A stretch of DNA of 64,000 nt, taken from assembly GCA_013398175.1 (NCBI GenBank), contig VZRZ01005146.1, forward strand, positions 1 to 64,000, read 5' to 3'. Under the pieces are notes generated by a model. That model was not told the DNA's origin and made no database searches. It saw nothing but the letters and a program-made list of their open reading frames with translations. The position numbers and the translations under genes were made by a program. The stretch is from Climacteris rufus (lineage: Eukaryota > Chordata > Aves > Passeriformes > Climacteridae). Each line of letters begins with the position of its first letter. The first letter of the stretch is position 1. Below are positions 26,301-37,300 of this stretch, one piece after another.

Positions 26301-27206
26301 CCTGAGGTGGTGGTGGGGGAGTGAATAATGACCCTTGGGCTGATGGAGCCATGAGCCACTTATTTATAGCTCCTTTATAGGAGGCTGCATTGCAAGCTCT
26401 ATGCTTTGTCTGAGAAATCTAGACATTAGTAATGCCTTTGTGGTCATATTTTCTAGGCAAAATTAGTTAAAAACTTGTCTTAGTGTGCAGATGCTACTGA
26501 TGAGGCTTAATCAAAGCTCTTTACACATAAACCTTGTCTTAAGCATGGCTATTATGTTTGAGTAGTGAACAACCACCAATAAACAGATGTAAAAAAACAG
26601 TCTGCAAAAGATGTTTTGGGGATAGGAAAGATTTGTTTTGCAATGGCTTTTCTACTTTGAAGAAATAAGAAAATATTTTGCTGCATTGCTTATAAAAAGA
26701 TGTAAAATACTGGTAAAGCCTGATTGGAACAGTGTTCATGGTGGTGGACCTCAAGAGTGTTTGTATTTAATTTAGATAAAGCTATTCCTGTCTCTTAGTT
26801 GAAGATGAACTGTTTTGCCTTCTAGCCTTAAGATTGAAAATGGAAACCCAACTGCCAGATTGTAATTTCCTCTCCACTGAAATGAGAGTTGGATCAAAGC
26901 TTTTTCATTAAGGATGAATTATCACTCTTAATTTTCCAGCTTATTCACATGGGCTAATGTTGCAACTCTTGAAATAGTTTGATGCTTAGCAATATATCAG
27001 CAAATATTACAAATAATTAGATGCTAGAGGCTTTATTTATAAAGATCAGCTGTTCAGGGATTTCTTCAAGACACATTGGAAAACCCCATCTTTTAAAAGG
27101 CATTGTTAAATGCACATTTAGGAAAATTGAAAACTGCATGCAGTTTCCTTAAAGTGAATGCTGACTCTTTCCACAGTTAAAACTTTTTTTTTCTGATTGA
27201 TTTCAG
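20379..27206 (+). other. FAM53A: FAM53A intron between coding exons 1 and 2; nothing else seen
   Basis: About 6.8 kb bordered by the donor GTAAGG at 20379 and an acceptor ending at 27206, which is preceded by a T-rich tract and TGATTTCAG. The sequence is AT-rich and CpG-poor, with a small CpG-bearing patch near 22080-22130. No coding exon, RNA gene or named repeat could be recognised. Confidence 0.85.
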
Positions 27207-27261
27207 TACTCATCTGAGAAGCTGAACAAAAGTGGCAGCTTGTTCCCTTTCGAAATCAATG
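27207..27261 (+). CDS. FAM53A: FAM53A, second coding exon (residues 27-44 and first base of codon 45)
   Basis: A 55-base exon encoding YSSEKLNKSGSLFPFEIN, followed by one base of a split codon. The corresponding human segment is similar (YSAETLNKSGRLFPLELN), which supports both the reading frame and the family assignment. The acceptor is strong (T-rich tract, TTTCAG) and the donor AATG|GTAAGT is near consensus. The exon starts in phase 0 and ends in phase 1, and this matches the required phase of the large downstream exon. It is too short to stand out as an ORF by itself and was found from its splice sites and homology. Confidence 0.88.
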
Positions 27262-27907
27262 GTAAGTTCTTCAGAAACCTTAGCTGTGTTTTACTGAGGT
27301 AATTGGTATAGCAAGCAGCCTTTCTTTTGTAAATAAGGTGAGGGGGATGGAGCTTGCTGCTGTAGAGCCTGCTGGTTTAAGCTGGTCTTTGAACAATACT
27401 GGGAATAGCTGGTTGTTAGTTTTGTACTTGTGATCTGCTGTGCATAGTAAAAAGCCCTTGTAACACTTTTTTTTTGGTTCAATATCTGCTCTGGTGTACA
27501 GAAGCACCGTAATGCTGTTTTTCATGTTCAACATCTTCAGATTCCTCAGCTAATAGAAATCTCTATGCACCTTCTTACATTCTTTGCCATGTAGAATATC
27601 CAGCATGATGCAAGCCATAAGTTGAAGTCCTGTGCCCTCATATAAGTATTATTTGTTCTTATTCCCCCCCTTGGTCCTACTAGAATGAGCGAGTTTTATC
27701 TAACAAAAGTAGAATTTCCACCTATTGATATGTAAACTTTGTACTGCTTTATTAAGGGATGGACTTGAAATTTTGCATGTTATGTTTTCTTTAAGCATGG
27801 AAGACTTTTATTTGCTCAGTGGGATTCCCTGTAAAATGTGAATCTTAGTTTGTGTGGAGTTTCAAAGGTGAATGGTGTTTTACCTTAAACAGCATTGCTA
27901 ACTAGGC

Positions 27908-29022
27908 AGGTATCCTGGTGGGAGTCTGTTATAGACCACCCACCCAGGATGAAGGGAAGCAGACAAAATACTCTATAAGCAGCTGGGAGAAGTTTCACAA
28001 ACCCACAAGTCCTTGTTGTGGGGACTTCACCTTAGCAGATGTCTGCTGGAAATACAATACAGCAGAGAGGAGCATCTTGGAGGTTCCTGGGCTGTGTGGA
28101 AGAAAACTTCCTGATGCAGCTGGTGAGTGAGGCAGCCAGGGGAGATGCCCTGCTGGACCTGCTGGTTTTGAGCAGGGAAGGACTGGTGGGTGATGTGGTG
28201 GTCAGAGGCTGCTTTGGGCACAGCAGCTGGGGTTTTGATTCTTGGAGAAGGAAAGAGGTGGGATCAGAACTGGCACCTTGAGCTTCTTCTGGAGGGCAGA
28301 CTACAGCCTGTGTAGGAGGCTGGTTGACAGAATCCCTTGGGAGTCAGTCCTGAAGGACAGAGGAGTCCAGGAAAGCTGGATGTGCTTTAAGAAGGAAATT
28401 TTAAAGGCACAGGAGCAGGCTGTCCCCATGTGCTGAAAGATGAGCCAGTGAGGAAGATTGGCCTGATTGAACAGAGAGCTTTGGCTGGAACTCAAGGCTG
28501 CTAAAAAAAAAACCCAGGAGATCTGACCTTTAGAGGGAGGGGAAGGCAACTCAGGAGGACTACAAGGATGTTGTGAGGTTGTACAGGGAGAACATTAGAA
28601 GGGCCAGAGTCCAACAACAGCTTAATCTGGCTACTGCTATAAAACACAGTAAAAAAATGTTTCTATAAATGCATCAGCAACAAAAGCAGGGTCAAGGAGA
28701 ATCTCCACTATAGGGACAAAGGATGAGGAAAAGGCTGAGGTGCTTAATACCACCTTTGCCTCAGTCTTGAATAGCAAGACCAGTTTTTTTCTGGGTACGC
28801 AGACAGGGATGGGGAGCAGAATGAAGCTTAGATTGAATATTTAGAAAAATTTCTTCACCAGAAGGTTTGCCAACCATTGGTACAGGCTGCCCAGGACAGT
28901 GGTGGAGTCAACATCCCTGGAGGTATTTAAAAGACATGTAGATGTGGCACTTGGGACATGGTTTAGTAGTGGACTTGGTGATGTTAGGTTAATAGTTGGA
29001 CTCTGATCTTAGAAGTCTTTTT
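27908..29022 (+). mobile_element. CR1 LINE fragment, 5'-truncated, internally deleted, non-functional
   Basis: Broken frames carry CR1 ORF2 endonuclease-region signatures: GVCYRPP near 27921, a GDFT-DVCW block near 28020 where intact CR1 copies read GDFN, DALLDL and EGLVGDV near 28150-28200, and RGVQESW near 28345. A later stretch at about 28710-28790 matches the CR1 segment EKAEVLN...SV. The reading shifts between frames and contains stops, so it is dead. At about 28826 the sequence jumps to the typical CR1 3' end (TTTCTTCACCAGAAGG, then ACAGGCTGCCCAGG) and stops near 29022 without a clear terminal short tandem repeat. Most of the reverse transcriptase region is therefore missing. It lies in the same orientation as FAM53A, inside its intron. 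Confidence 0.85.
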
Positions 29023-29554
29023 TACCGTGTAAACAATTAAAACACAGGTGCAACTCTCGACTTTTTTTCCCACATTAAACTTTTATTTAAGTCTTCCAGC
29101 CTGGAAGAAAGCTTCCTTAGGATTTTTTAAAAATCAGGCGAGTCTGAGCTCGGAAACTGTCCTACAGTAGATGCTAGGAGTTTCAAACATTAGCTGGATC
29201 CCATTGTGTTGGCTCTTTTACTTGCATTGAATTATGGATGGTCCCTGCCTTGAAGAGCTTGCATGCTTAAGGCAAAGCACAGTATGTGGTTGTACCCATC
29301 TGAAAGAATGGAGGAGGAAGGACAGAGGAATTCTAATAAAACATGTTTGAATAGGCCAGCTGTCTGCACAGTTAAATGATTTTGAGACAATAGGGTGTTC
29401 TTTAAATAAGATCCAAATAAGCAGGATAATCCATGACATACTTTGGGCATGGAACATGTACAACTATTTGGGTTTGCAACTTTTAAAGCTACTCAGCAAA
29501 TCTTTAGCTGTTGATTACTCTAAAACTTAGTTTAGAAAGTCAACCATAAGAAAA

Positions 29555-29596
29555 TACTAGTATTTAGTGTTTAGGCTGTTACTAGTATTTAGTGTT
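29555..29596. repeat. Short direct repeat, 17-bp match spaced 25 bp
   Basis: TACTAGTATTTAGTGTT occurs at 29555-29571 and again at 29580-29596. The similarity continues a few bases further if one indel is allowed. It looks like a local tandem duplication. No function is suggested. Confidence 0.8.
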
Positions 29597-30643
29597 AGGT
29601 TCTTAAAATAGGTGTATGGGAAAAAAGTTGGTATTTTAAATATTCTTTCTTTAAAGCCAGGATAAGTGAAACTTACTTGGCTAATTGGTTTAAATTAGCA
29701 AATTTTCTAACCAAGCATGAAGCACTGTTAGCTGGCCAACAGTTTTGCTGCTTTTCAATTTGCAAATCCAAAGTCTGCTGTAGTTCTTACACTTCATTGT
29801 ATAATGTGGAGGAACAGCTGTAAAATGTGCAGAATGTTCTCAAAGAAACTCTTCACAAAGGAGTGAGAGGCTGCACTGGCAGACTGCTTTTAACCCAGCA
29901 TTGCCACTTCAGATGAGAAGTTGTGCACTATGTCTGCATTCACAGTAAAACTTGCAGGAGGTTCTTAAGCGATACTTTATTTTATGCGTTGAATTAAGAT
30001 TTGGAGTTTTTTCTTATATTCAAAGTGTAGAGGGGGATAAGGCAACAATCTGCAGTCTGATTTAATTTTATACTGTTTCTAATTTAAAGTAAAGCTTTTC
30101 ACACCAGAGAATGTGAACACCCTTTGCAACCTTTCTTTAGTAAGGTGGTCTTAATAGAAAAGCATAAGAGCTAAATGAAGAACAGCAGTCTGAAGAGATT
30201 ATCTTGCTCTTGCATGAAACAATAAAAATTCCCTGATGGCTTCTCACGTTACTAGTTAATCTGTTTTGGTTGTACCTGAGGTTATTCACAGTTACATGTT
30301 TTAATCGTGGTATGTGCTGTGCACCAGGAAACTCTCCTTGTTGCTCACTGTAAAACACATGCTGTAACTATTCAGTATGCAGGAAAAAGTATTAACAAGT
30401 TCCATATATGTTGGAATGGCTGGATTGGTTCCTGAAATACTCTGGTCTTTGTGGTTTTTTGAATTTTGTACCTTTTTTCATTTTTAAGTGAAAGCATAAC
30501 TAGAGCGTGAAATTTTGGTGAAGAGTTGGGTGTTTGTGGCTCGTCCTTCTAAACTTGACTTTGATGGCTTTACATCAAACTAGGTTTAAAACAAATTGCT
30601 CTTTCCCTTTTCGTCTTTCACCCGTATCTTCTTTTGTTTCCAG

Positions 30644-31446
30644 AAGACAGTCCTTGGAAAGCTTTAAACGGGGGTTACCCAATCCAGCCCGACACGACGC
30701 GGAGTTCAGCCTACCCTTTCCCCGTGTGCCCGTTCAGCAGCAGCGCTGCCAGCAATGGCAGTCTGCAGTGGCAGCAGGAACCTTCCAACGCCTCCATGGT
30801 GTCGGGATGGATCAGCGAATTGAACCTCAACGAGAACTCGGGCCAGCCCCTGGCACCCCCCACCAAGCGCCACTGCAGGTCCCTGTCGGAGCCGGACGAG
30901 CTGGCGCGCTGCCGCTCGCCCTGGAAGCCCGGCGGCTCCAAGGTCTGGACTCCCGTGTCAAAGAGACGCTGTAACAGCGGCGGCAGCGCGACCTTGCAGC
31001 GCTGCAACAGCCACGGAAGCGCCACCTTGCAGAGAAGCACGAGCATCAGCCTGCCGCAGAACATCCTGTCCCTGAACAACGTCTTCACCGTCACCAGCTT
31101 CAACACGTCGCCGGTACCCAGACCTTCCTCTGCCAGCAGCGGCTTTGTGGACAGCAGCGAGGGCAGCACGGGCTCCGGCACCCGCTGGAATTCCGGAGGC
31201 CCTTGTGACTTTAACCCGAGGCGCCGCCTCTCCCTCTCGCAGGAGCACATCACCGAGACGGGAAATCTCTTGCCTTCGGCCAACAGCACTCCCACCTCCA
31301 CACCCGAGCTCAGCCGGCGGCAGGGCCTGCTGAGGTGCCGCTCGCAGCCCTGCGTGCTGAACGAAAAGAAAAGCCGGCTGAAGCGCAGACGGGAGGAGGA
31401 TGTACGATGGAACAGGCCATCGTTAGACTTTTTTAAAATGACACGG
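30644..31446 (+). CDS. FAM53A: FAM53A, large third coding exon (end of codon 45 to residue 312)
   Basis: This 803-base exon encodes the Ser/Pro/Arg-rich body of FAM53A. Blocks in order, numbered using the first acceptor: DSPWKALNGG from residue 46; PPTKRHCRSLSEP at 116-128; KVWTPVSKRRC just after it; a tandem 11-residue repeat at 153-174; RPSSASSGFVDSSEGSTGSG at 204-223; RRRLSLSQEH at 237-246; LLRCRSQPCVL at 273-283; a basic cluster KKSRLKRRR at 286-294 that could act as a nuclear localisation signal; and RPSLDFFKMTR at 302-312. RSLSEP at 123-128 fits the mode-1 14-3-3 binding pattern. The donor CGG|GTGAGA ends the exon in phase 0. The exon is much richer in GC and CpG than the introns beside it. 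The C-terminal tail of the protein is encoded elsewhere. Confidence 0.92.
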
Positions 31447-31758
31447 GTGAGATTTTACTTTCCTCGGTGTGGGCAGGGAGCTCTTGCAGGAAGGCCGGTT
31501 CTAGATCAGCTGCGGTAATTGTAGTCGTTGCAGGTTTGCTTGTGCCCTGTATCCATCACCTTCAGCAGGAGAGCGGGCTGCTTGTACTTGCCAATGCTGT
31601 ACCCTAAAGCAACTTAACATTTTGCTTGTGAAGCCCGGTTTTGAAGTCCAGTCTACTCGATATAGAGTGCTGAGAGCTCTGAAAAGATGATGCTTGAAGC
31701 AGAGGCCAAAGAAAAATGGCTTGATTCCTGAAAAGCAAGGAAGCCGTGGGGAATGGAG

Positions 31759-31807
31759 TAGACATGGTAGCAAGAAACTACCATGGTAGACATGGTAGCA
31801 AGAAACT
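31759..31807. repeat. Short direct repeat, 21-bp match spaced 28 bp
   Basis: TAGACATGGTAGCAAGAAAC followed by T occurs at 31759-31779 and again at 31787-31807. The seven bases between the copies partly repeat the CATGG core. It is a simple local duplication about 310 bases into the intron. Confidence 0.85.
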
Positions 31808-32476
31808 TACACCACTGTGTTCCCAGATGCAATGATTGCTAAGTAATCTTAGTGCAATTCTGTTTGATAAAGCTTCTCCTTAGTTCGAGTAATTCTATAA
31901 AGCTAAGTAAGAGTAAGCAGGCCCCTGTATAAATGGATTAACTAAAGAAACTGCTAATAAGCAGTTGGAAAGAGAGGTAGTACTCTACTATGGCAACTGC
32001 AGGTGCTCCAGCTCAAGGCAGAGGTGTTTTATTCCAGTTATTCAGAATTCTGCTTCCCACTTCATGAGAGTAGAGCTGCTGATTCAAAACGTAGTAAGCT
32101 TCAGTTCCTGCCTGTACTTTGCATGTAATACAAATGCATGCACACAGCTCACTTTTTGAGAAGCTTCTGTGTCCACAGAGTTGAATGCTACAGTTCAAAA
32201 TGTAAAAATTAATCTCACATTATAGTCAGAGAATACTTTGTGCTTGTGAAGATAACCCTACTGCCTTCAGTAGATACCAGACTCAGGAGGTCTGTGTGAG
32301 TAGATCTGTTATGAGTAGTGGGGAGGAGGCAGTTTGCAAAAGTAGCAATAAAAATGCAAGGAAAGGACATAGTTGTGCACCAGTGTCTTGTATGTGATGC
32401 ACTGTGGAAAAAAAAAAAGCTGAATTAGAACTGGGTTCTGGCTAAAATGTCCAGTTTGTGCTACCCTGGTGTCAGA

Positions 32477-32508
32477 AAACTTTACATATGGGGAAACTTT
32501 ACATGGGG
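32477..32508. repeat. Tiny tandem duplication
   Basis: AAACTTTACATATGGGG at 32477-32493 is followed directly by AAACTTTACATGGGG at 32494-32508. The second copy lacks one AT. This looks like replication slippage. Confidence 0.8.
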
Positions 32509-34301
32509 AAAAGATATTAATCTTAACTAGTAAGATATTGGAACTGAACTGTCTGATGTTAACTAATGTATATCCACTTGGCTAAAAGTCTGTATGATGG
32601 CAGCTGTCCTTCTCTTGTACTTTTGTGAAACAACTTCCTTTTATCTTAAAGCATTTTCTTCTTTAAAACTACATCTTTTTTGAGGAAGCTGTGAGGGTAG
32701 AACAGTCTGTTGGCTTATTGGCAAGGTTGGTGACCACCTTTTTTCTAGGTATGACTAGACACTGCTTGAGTTTTGGCTAAGATGCAGTTTAGCTAGTTAG
32801 CTAATCAGATTTTACCTGTTTCTCTGTGTTAACCACTGCTGGGATTAGTTTGCTAATCTAGACCAGAAGTATTACTGGATTTGCCTTTCAACTGCCTGTG
32901 TGGTCTAAGGCAGGTTTCTTTATCTAAAATTTAAAACCTGCTCTTTTTTTTGGCTAGACTCACTGCTTGTATTGTTTAGGCTCTGGAGGTGAGATGCAAT
33001 ATTTCAGGTTGCAAAATAGTTTCATTTGCTCAGATCTTGTGCCTCTTAAATAATCTACTCAGCAGTGTGTATGGAGGAAACCTAATACAGCCCATGTCTA
33101 TAGGAAGTCTTTTGGCTGTTCAGATTTGCTGCAGAATTGTACGTGAGACTAATGTTCAGCCAGCCTTGACTACTTTTTTTGTAAGACCTATTTTGAAGTG
33201 ATGATTTCATGATAAAAGGAGTAGTTTATGCAACAAAGTTCATTCTGCAGTGTCAAGGCCTGATGGGGTTTTTTTCCCAGCTGTTTCAGTAGAATCTTTC
33301 TATTAATATACTACTGTGTGTTTAATCAAAGGCACAAAGTATAGCTTGGAAATACATCAATTTCCAAATATGCTAAACTTTAATGAAAACATCTGTTTAA
33401 AAACTAGGCAAGTACTGGAAACATTTGAAGTAAAAATTGAATTAAGTTTCCAATAAATACTGGGGTTTTTTAGAATGACAGCTTGCTTACCCATTACACT
33501 CTTTGAAGTCTTCATATCTTACCTTCTCCCCAAGCCTCAAATCCTGGCAGATGTATATGCTTTGAAACTTATATTGTGGTCTTAAGCTAAATTACTGTTG
33601 TGCAAAATATCCAGCTAATACTACAGAAGGCTTGTTTTGAAGTGTCAGACAAGGTGTCCTATATCTGCAGATAGCTCAGTGAAGATCAGGGCTACCATTA
33701 GGAAAGTTCAGTAAGACCTTTCTTTCATGTATCTTCATGGCTCCTTATTGTTTCCAAAAATACTTTTTCTGTGATTTCAAATTCACTTCTAAGTCAGTTT
33801 ATGAAAGACCTCTGTTGAAAACAAGTGTTTTTAAGGATTTTTTTTTTGTTCTAAGCTTTACAGCAAATATTTTGTTGTTCTCAAATCTTCCTAAAAAGCT
33901 CAACTTATCAAGCAGTTGCTCAAAACCAGGTCAGGAGTTAGATAACAGTGCTTGTGGAGAACTGAGCATGGGTCAAAGATGATTTATGATAGATCTAAAG
34001 GAGCCTGGAAGGGAGGATTCTTGCTTTATATTGCAGAGATATATTGGAGCCACAGCTGCTTGAAGAGGAAGGTTTTGGGGCTGCAGCCATTTCTGCCAGT
34101 GCTCTGGAGTCCTGAGAGGTTGGCACTGAAATACCTGCTAAAGTTGCTGAAAGCTTCTCAGCAAGGAATTCTCTCAAATCTATATTTATCAGAACTAAAT
34201 GATTTATTTACTTTAACCTGAAGCAAAGGCTGTTGTCTGTGAATGAAGATCTTGAATAGCTGTGGTTGGGTGAAACTTTAGAGGCAGAAGGGGATGAAAA
34301 G

Positions 34302-34385
34302 TGTTTTTTGGTTTGATGTGTATTATTTTCTTGTTTTTGTTTTGGTGTTGGTTATTGCTTGTTTTGGGGGGTTTTTTGTGTTGCT
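34302..34385. repeat. T/G-rich low-complexity stretch
   Basis: The + strand is composed almost only of T and G for about 80 bases, with several T4-T6 and one G6 run. It is strand-asymmetric simple sequence with no clear unit. Confidence 0.65.
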
Positions 34386-37300
34386 GAACCAGTTTTTGCC
34401 TGGTTGAGTTCTGAAAGTGTGCTTGTTGCTGCTTCAGTCCCTACTAATTTGCTGAATATTAGTGCTAGAAAATCAGCAGTCTAATTCTGCAAGCAAACTT
34501 TCCATTGTCATAGCTTTTTAACTCAGAATTTGTGGGTGAGAAAATTCAAATTATTAATCTATCCCTACCTATCCTTACTTTCTGTACTTGCTCATGGCTT
34601 GCTCCTTCCACTGTTGCCTCTAATATTCTGATTTGTGCCTTTATTTAGGAGAGGGAAAGAAATTGGGCAGCTCTTAATACCATAAACTGTTTATTCCTAT
34701 GTACTTTGATTTTGTTTTATTCTTCCACAGACCTTCACACTTCACTGCACTCCCCCTCTGTTTTAGGTTTTCATGTGCTCTTGGGAAGGAATATGCCATA
34801 TCTTCAATTCTCATGGAAAAATGCTACATTAATATCCAGTAAAGTTGAGTGATTCATGTTGGTAGAAATAGATTGAAATGTTCAGGCAGATTGCTGTACA
34901 CCACTGCTTAGCTCTCACATAGTGCTAAATTCTGGAAGGATCTTTTTCTGGAGTAGAAGCTGAAAATACAAACTTGTGAAACGTCAGACCTTCTAGAACA
35001 TGAAGACAGCTGTAAAAACAAGTGGGAAAGACTGTAGGAAAAGATAACAAAATGATAGCTGTTTGCAGCTCCTAAGGGTTCAAAATTACTTTCTCTATTC
35101 AGCTGTGTGTGCAAGAAGAGCTGTAGGAGTTGCAGAACAGCAGAAGGCAGTGTCTGTGCCCACTGAGTATTTGTTCACCATCACCCAGATGAGAAGCTGG
35201 CTCCAGTGAGGAGTGGCAGCCCTGCTCTGTGGCAGCAGACTCCCCATCACCCTGGTGCTTGAAGATGCCTGTGTGTGGCAAAAAGGCTCTCTGGGCTTGT
35301 GCTCTCCTGCAGCAAATCCTCCCTGTCTCAGAGGCTGCCACAGAATGAGTCAAGGTGGTGTTTAGACTGGTAACTGCGGTAGGAGGGCAGAAATGTTTCT
35401 TTTCTGAAGTGGAAGCTGCTGAGAATTTTCCAGCGTTCTGCTTCATGAATTATGTCAGTTGATCCTGAGGTGCGACAAGGAAAGAGCAGCCAAGAGGCTG
35501 CACATGTTTTTTGGTGTGTAAGCAAGTCTTACTGTGACAGTGAGATTTAATTCTGTTTCAGATCAAACAACACACTGTAGTTTGAAGCCTTTCTGGTGTT
35601 CAATGTTGTTGTGCTGTTCCTCCCCCAGTGTGGTGGTACAGTGTTCCAAAAAATAATAATCCTGGTTTCACGCTTAAAAATCCCAAACTATTTCAGTGTT
35701 TTCTCTGAAGTGGTCCTTGGTCTAATTAAATAGTTAATACAAAATACTTGGCTTTGTCCACACAAGTAAGTTTCAGCTATTCAATTCTGTGGTATCTCAT
35801 GCATTAATTAACGTTTGACTGATAAGACAACGCAATGAAGAGTTTTAGGGGTCTCTGAATAGTCAACTAACTTGGGGACTGAAGCTGTGACTTCCTAGCA
35901 CAGGATGCTTTTCTTCTTAGAAATGCTTTAAAGTCATCTGGATTTTATATTGGTGGATTTTCTTGGTAGTGAGACAGATCCTAAGTGCCACACCAGGTCA
36001 GGCCAAAGCTGTAGCTGGCACCCTGCCCGACCAGAACAGCTGCTTTGAGGGATGCAGGAACAATGAACGTGCAAGCTGATACTTCCTCCAGGCCTGGCTC
36101 CTGTCAGTGTGCATCTTGGGGGCTTCAGAGTGGTTCAAACTGGCAGCTACTGATAGAGCTATTTTCTGTTGATAACCTGCTTTTTTTAGCCCCTTCTCTT
36201 GGACATTCACAGTGTTACACAACAGTTTAATTTTTGTAAACAGTTCTTTGCCACCTACCAATATCTGAGCTCTTGATTTATCTTGAAGTTTAAGGTCTTC
36301 AATAGGCAAAACACCTGGATAATGTTGATCCTAACAGTAAATTGAGCTAAAATTGTTTTGTGATTGCTGTCTTTATGCTGCAGGTCACAGTGATATAGTG
36401 GCTTTATACAGTAAGGAGGGCTTCTCACAGGAGTGTGTGTGAACATGAATCAAGATGTCAACTTTAACCAAAACAGTGAAATTAGTATCAATTACGCATG
36501 AGAGTAAGCAGAGGGACTGGGGGGTGGTAGTGATTTCCACAGCAGTTAAAAAATATAAACAAAGCAGAGGTGAATGCTGGGGGTGGATATGTTTCCCTGA
36601 GGGGTGGCCTGAGGAGGCAGTACAAGGGCAGAGCACATCAGCGGTGTTGTGGCTGAACTTGGCTCAGGTGACTGCTGCTCTTACTGCAGAGACTTTCCTG
36701 CAACTCCTGATGTCTCTTCTGCAATCTCTGCATCCACTCAAGTTTTCCTTTGTGTGGGCCAGCTTGTAGAAGCCAGTGTGCATAGATACAAGGGTATTTT
36801 ATTTAATTATACCAGGGTCACAAAATGTGTGCTTGTAGCCAGAGAACTGTCAGGCAATGACCTTTTTTTTGCCCTTTGAAGTTACTGTAATGGTCAGTAT
36901 GCAGGCAGGTTTATGAATTAGCCATACTGTGACCTCACAAAATTTAAGCAAAATAAGCTTGGAAGCATTCTTCTTGATTCTTTGAATTCTTGTTGTCCAG
37001 AAGATTTCCAGTTATCCCCTATTAGGCATAGTTACAGTAAACTTGTTCACTTTGCTCATGCTGCAGCAAAAAGGATTAATGTTGCCAAGCTGCACAAGCA
37101 GTGCCACTGTTCTAAGAGGAACCCAAGAGTGGACATGGAAAGGGCAGCATTATCCTACATGTGAGTAGTGTAGTGAAGTAGCTGCTCCCTTGTTAGACTC
37201 TCCCAGGCTGCTGATTTAGCCTGTGCAAGATAAAGAAGTGATACCAAGTCCCTCCCTGAGCTCCCAGGGTGCCCTGTGAGTCAGGGCTGCACTGGCTAAA

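Larger units (their letters stand above)
27262..30643 (+). other. FAM53A: FAM53A intron between coding exons 2 and 3
   Basis: A 3.4 kb intron from GTAAGT at 27262 to an acceptor ending in TTTCCAG at 30643. It contains a degraded sense-oriented CR1 LINE copy (about 27908-29022) and a short direct repeat at 29555-29596. The remaining sequence is AT-rich without recognisable features. Confidence 0.88.
20132..31446 (+). other. FAM53A: FAM53A gene, visible portion (partial at 3' end)
   Basis: Three exons (20132-20378, 27207-27261, 30644-31446) splice into one open frame of 312 codons that starts at 20301 and is still open at the last donor. The N-terminus MVTLITEKLQNQSLDDLTCK and the blocks PPTKRHCRSLSEP, KVWTPVSKRRC, RPSSASSGFVDSSEGS and RPSLDFFKMTR match what I know of FAM53A rather than FAM53B or FAM53C. 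The C-terminal part that orthologs carry after KMTR (an acidic stretch and the tail) was not found to the right. FAM53A is a nuclear protein of the FAM53/Simplet family first described from dorsal neural tube. Its biochemical activity is not established. Confidence 0.9.

Noticed and set aside
30534..30974. 146-codon + strand frame overlapping the acceptor of the large FAM53A exon
   Set aside because: It runs across the intron/exon border in a different frame from FAM53A and has no homology or start context.
30711..31301. 196-codon open frame on the minus strand within the large FAM53A exon
   Set aside because: It lies fully antisense to a well-supported coding exon. Its length is explained by GC-rich, stop-poor composition, and the protein resembles no family I know.
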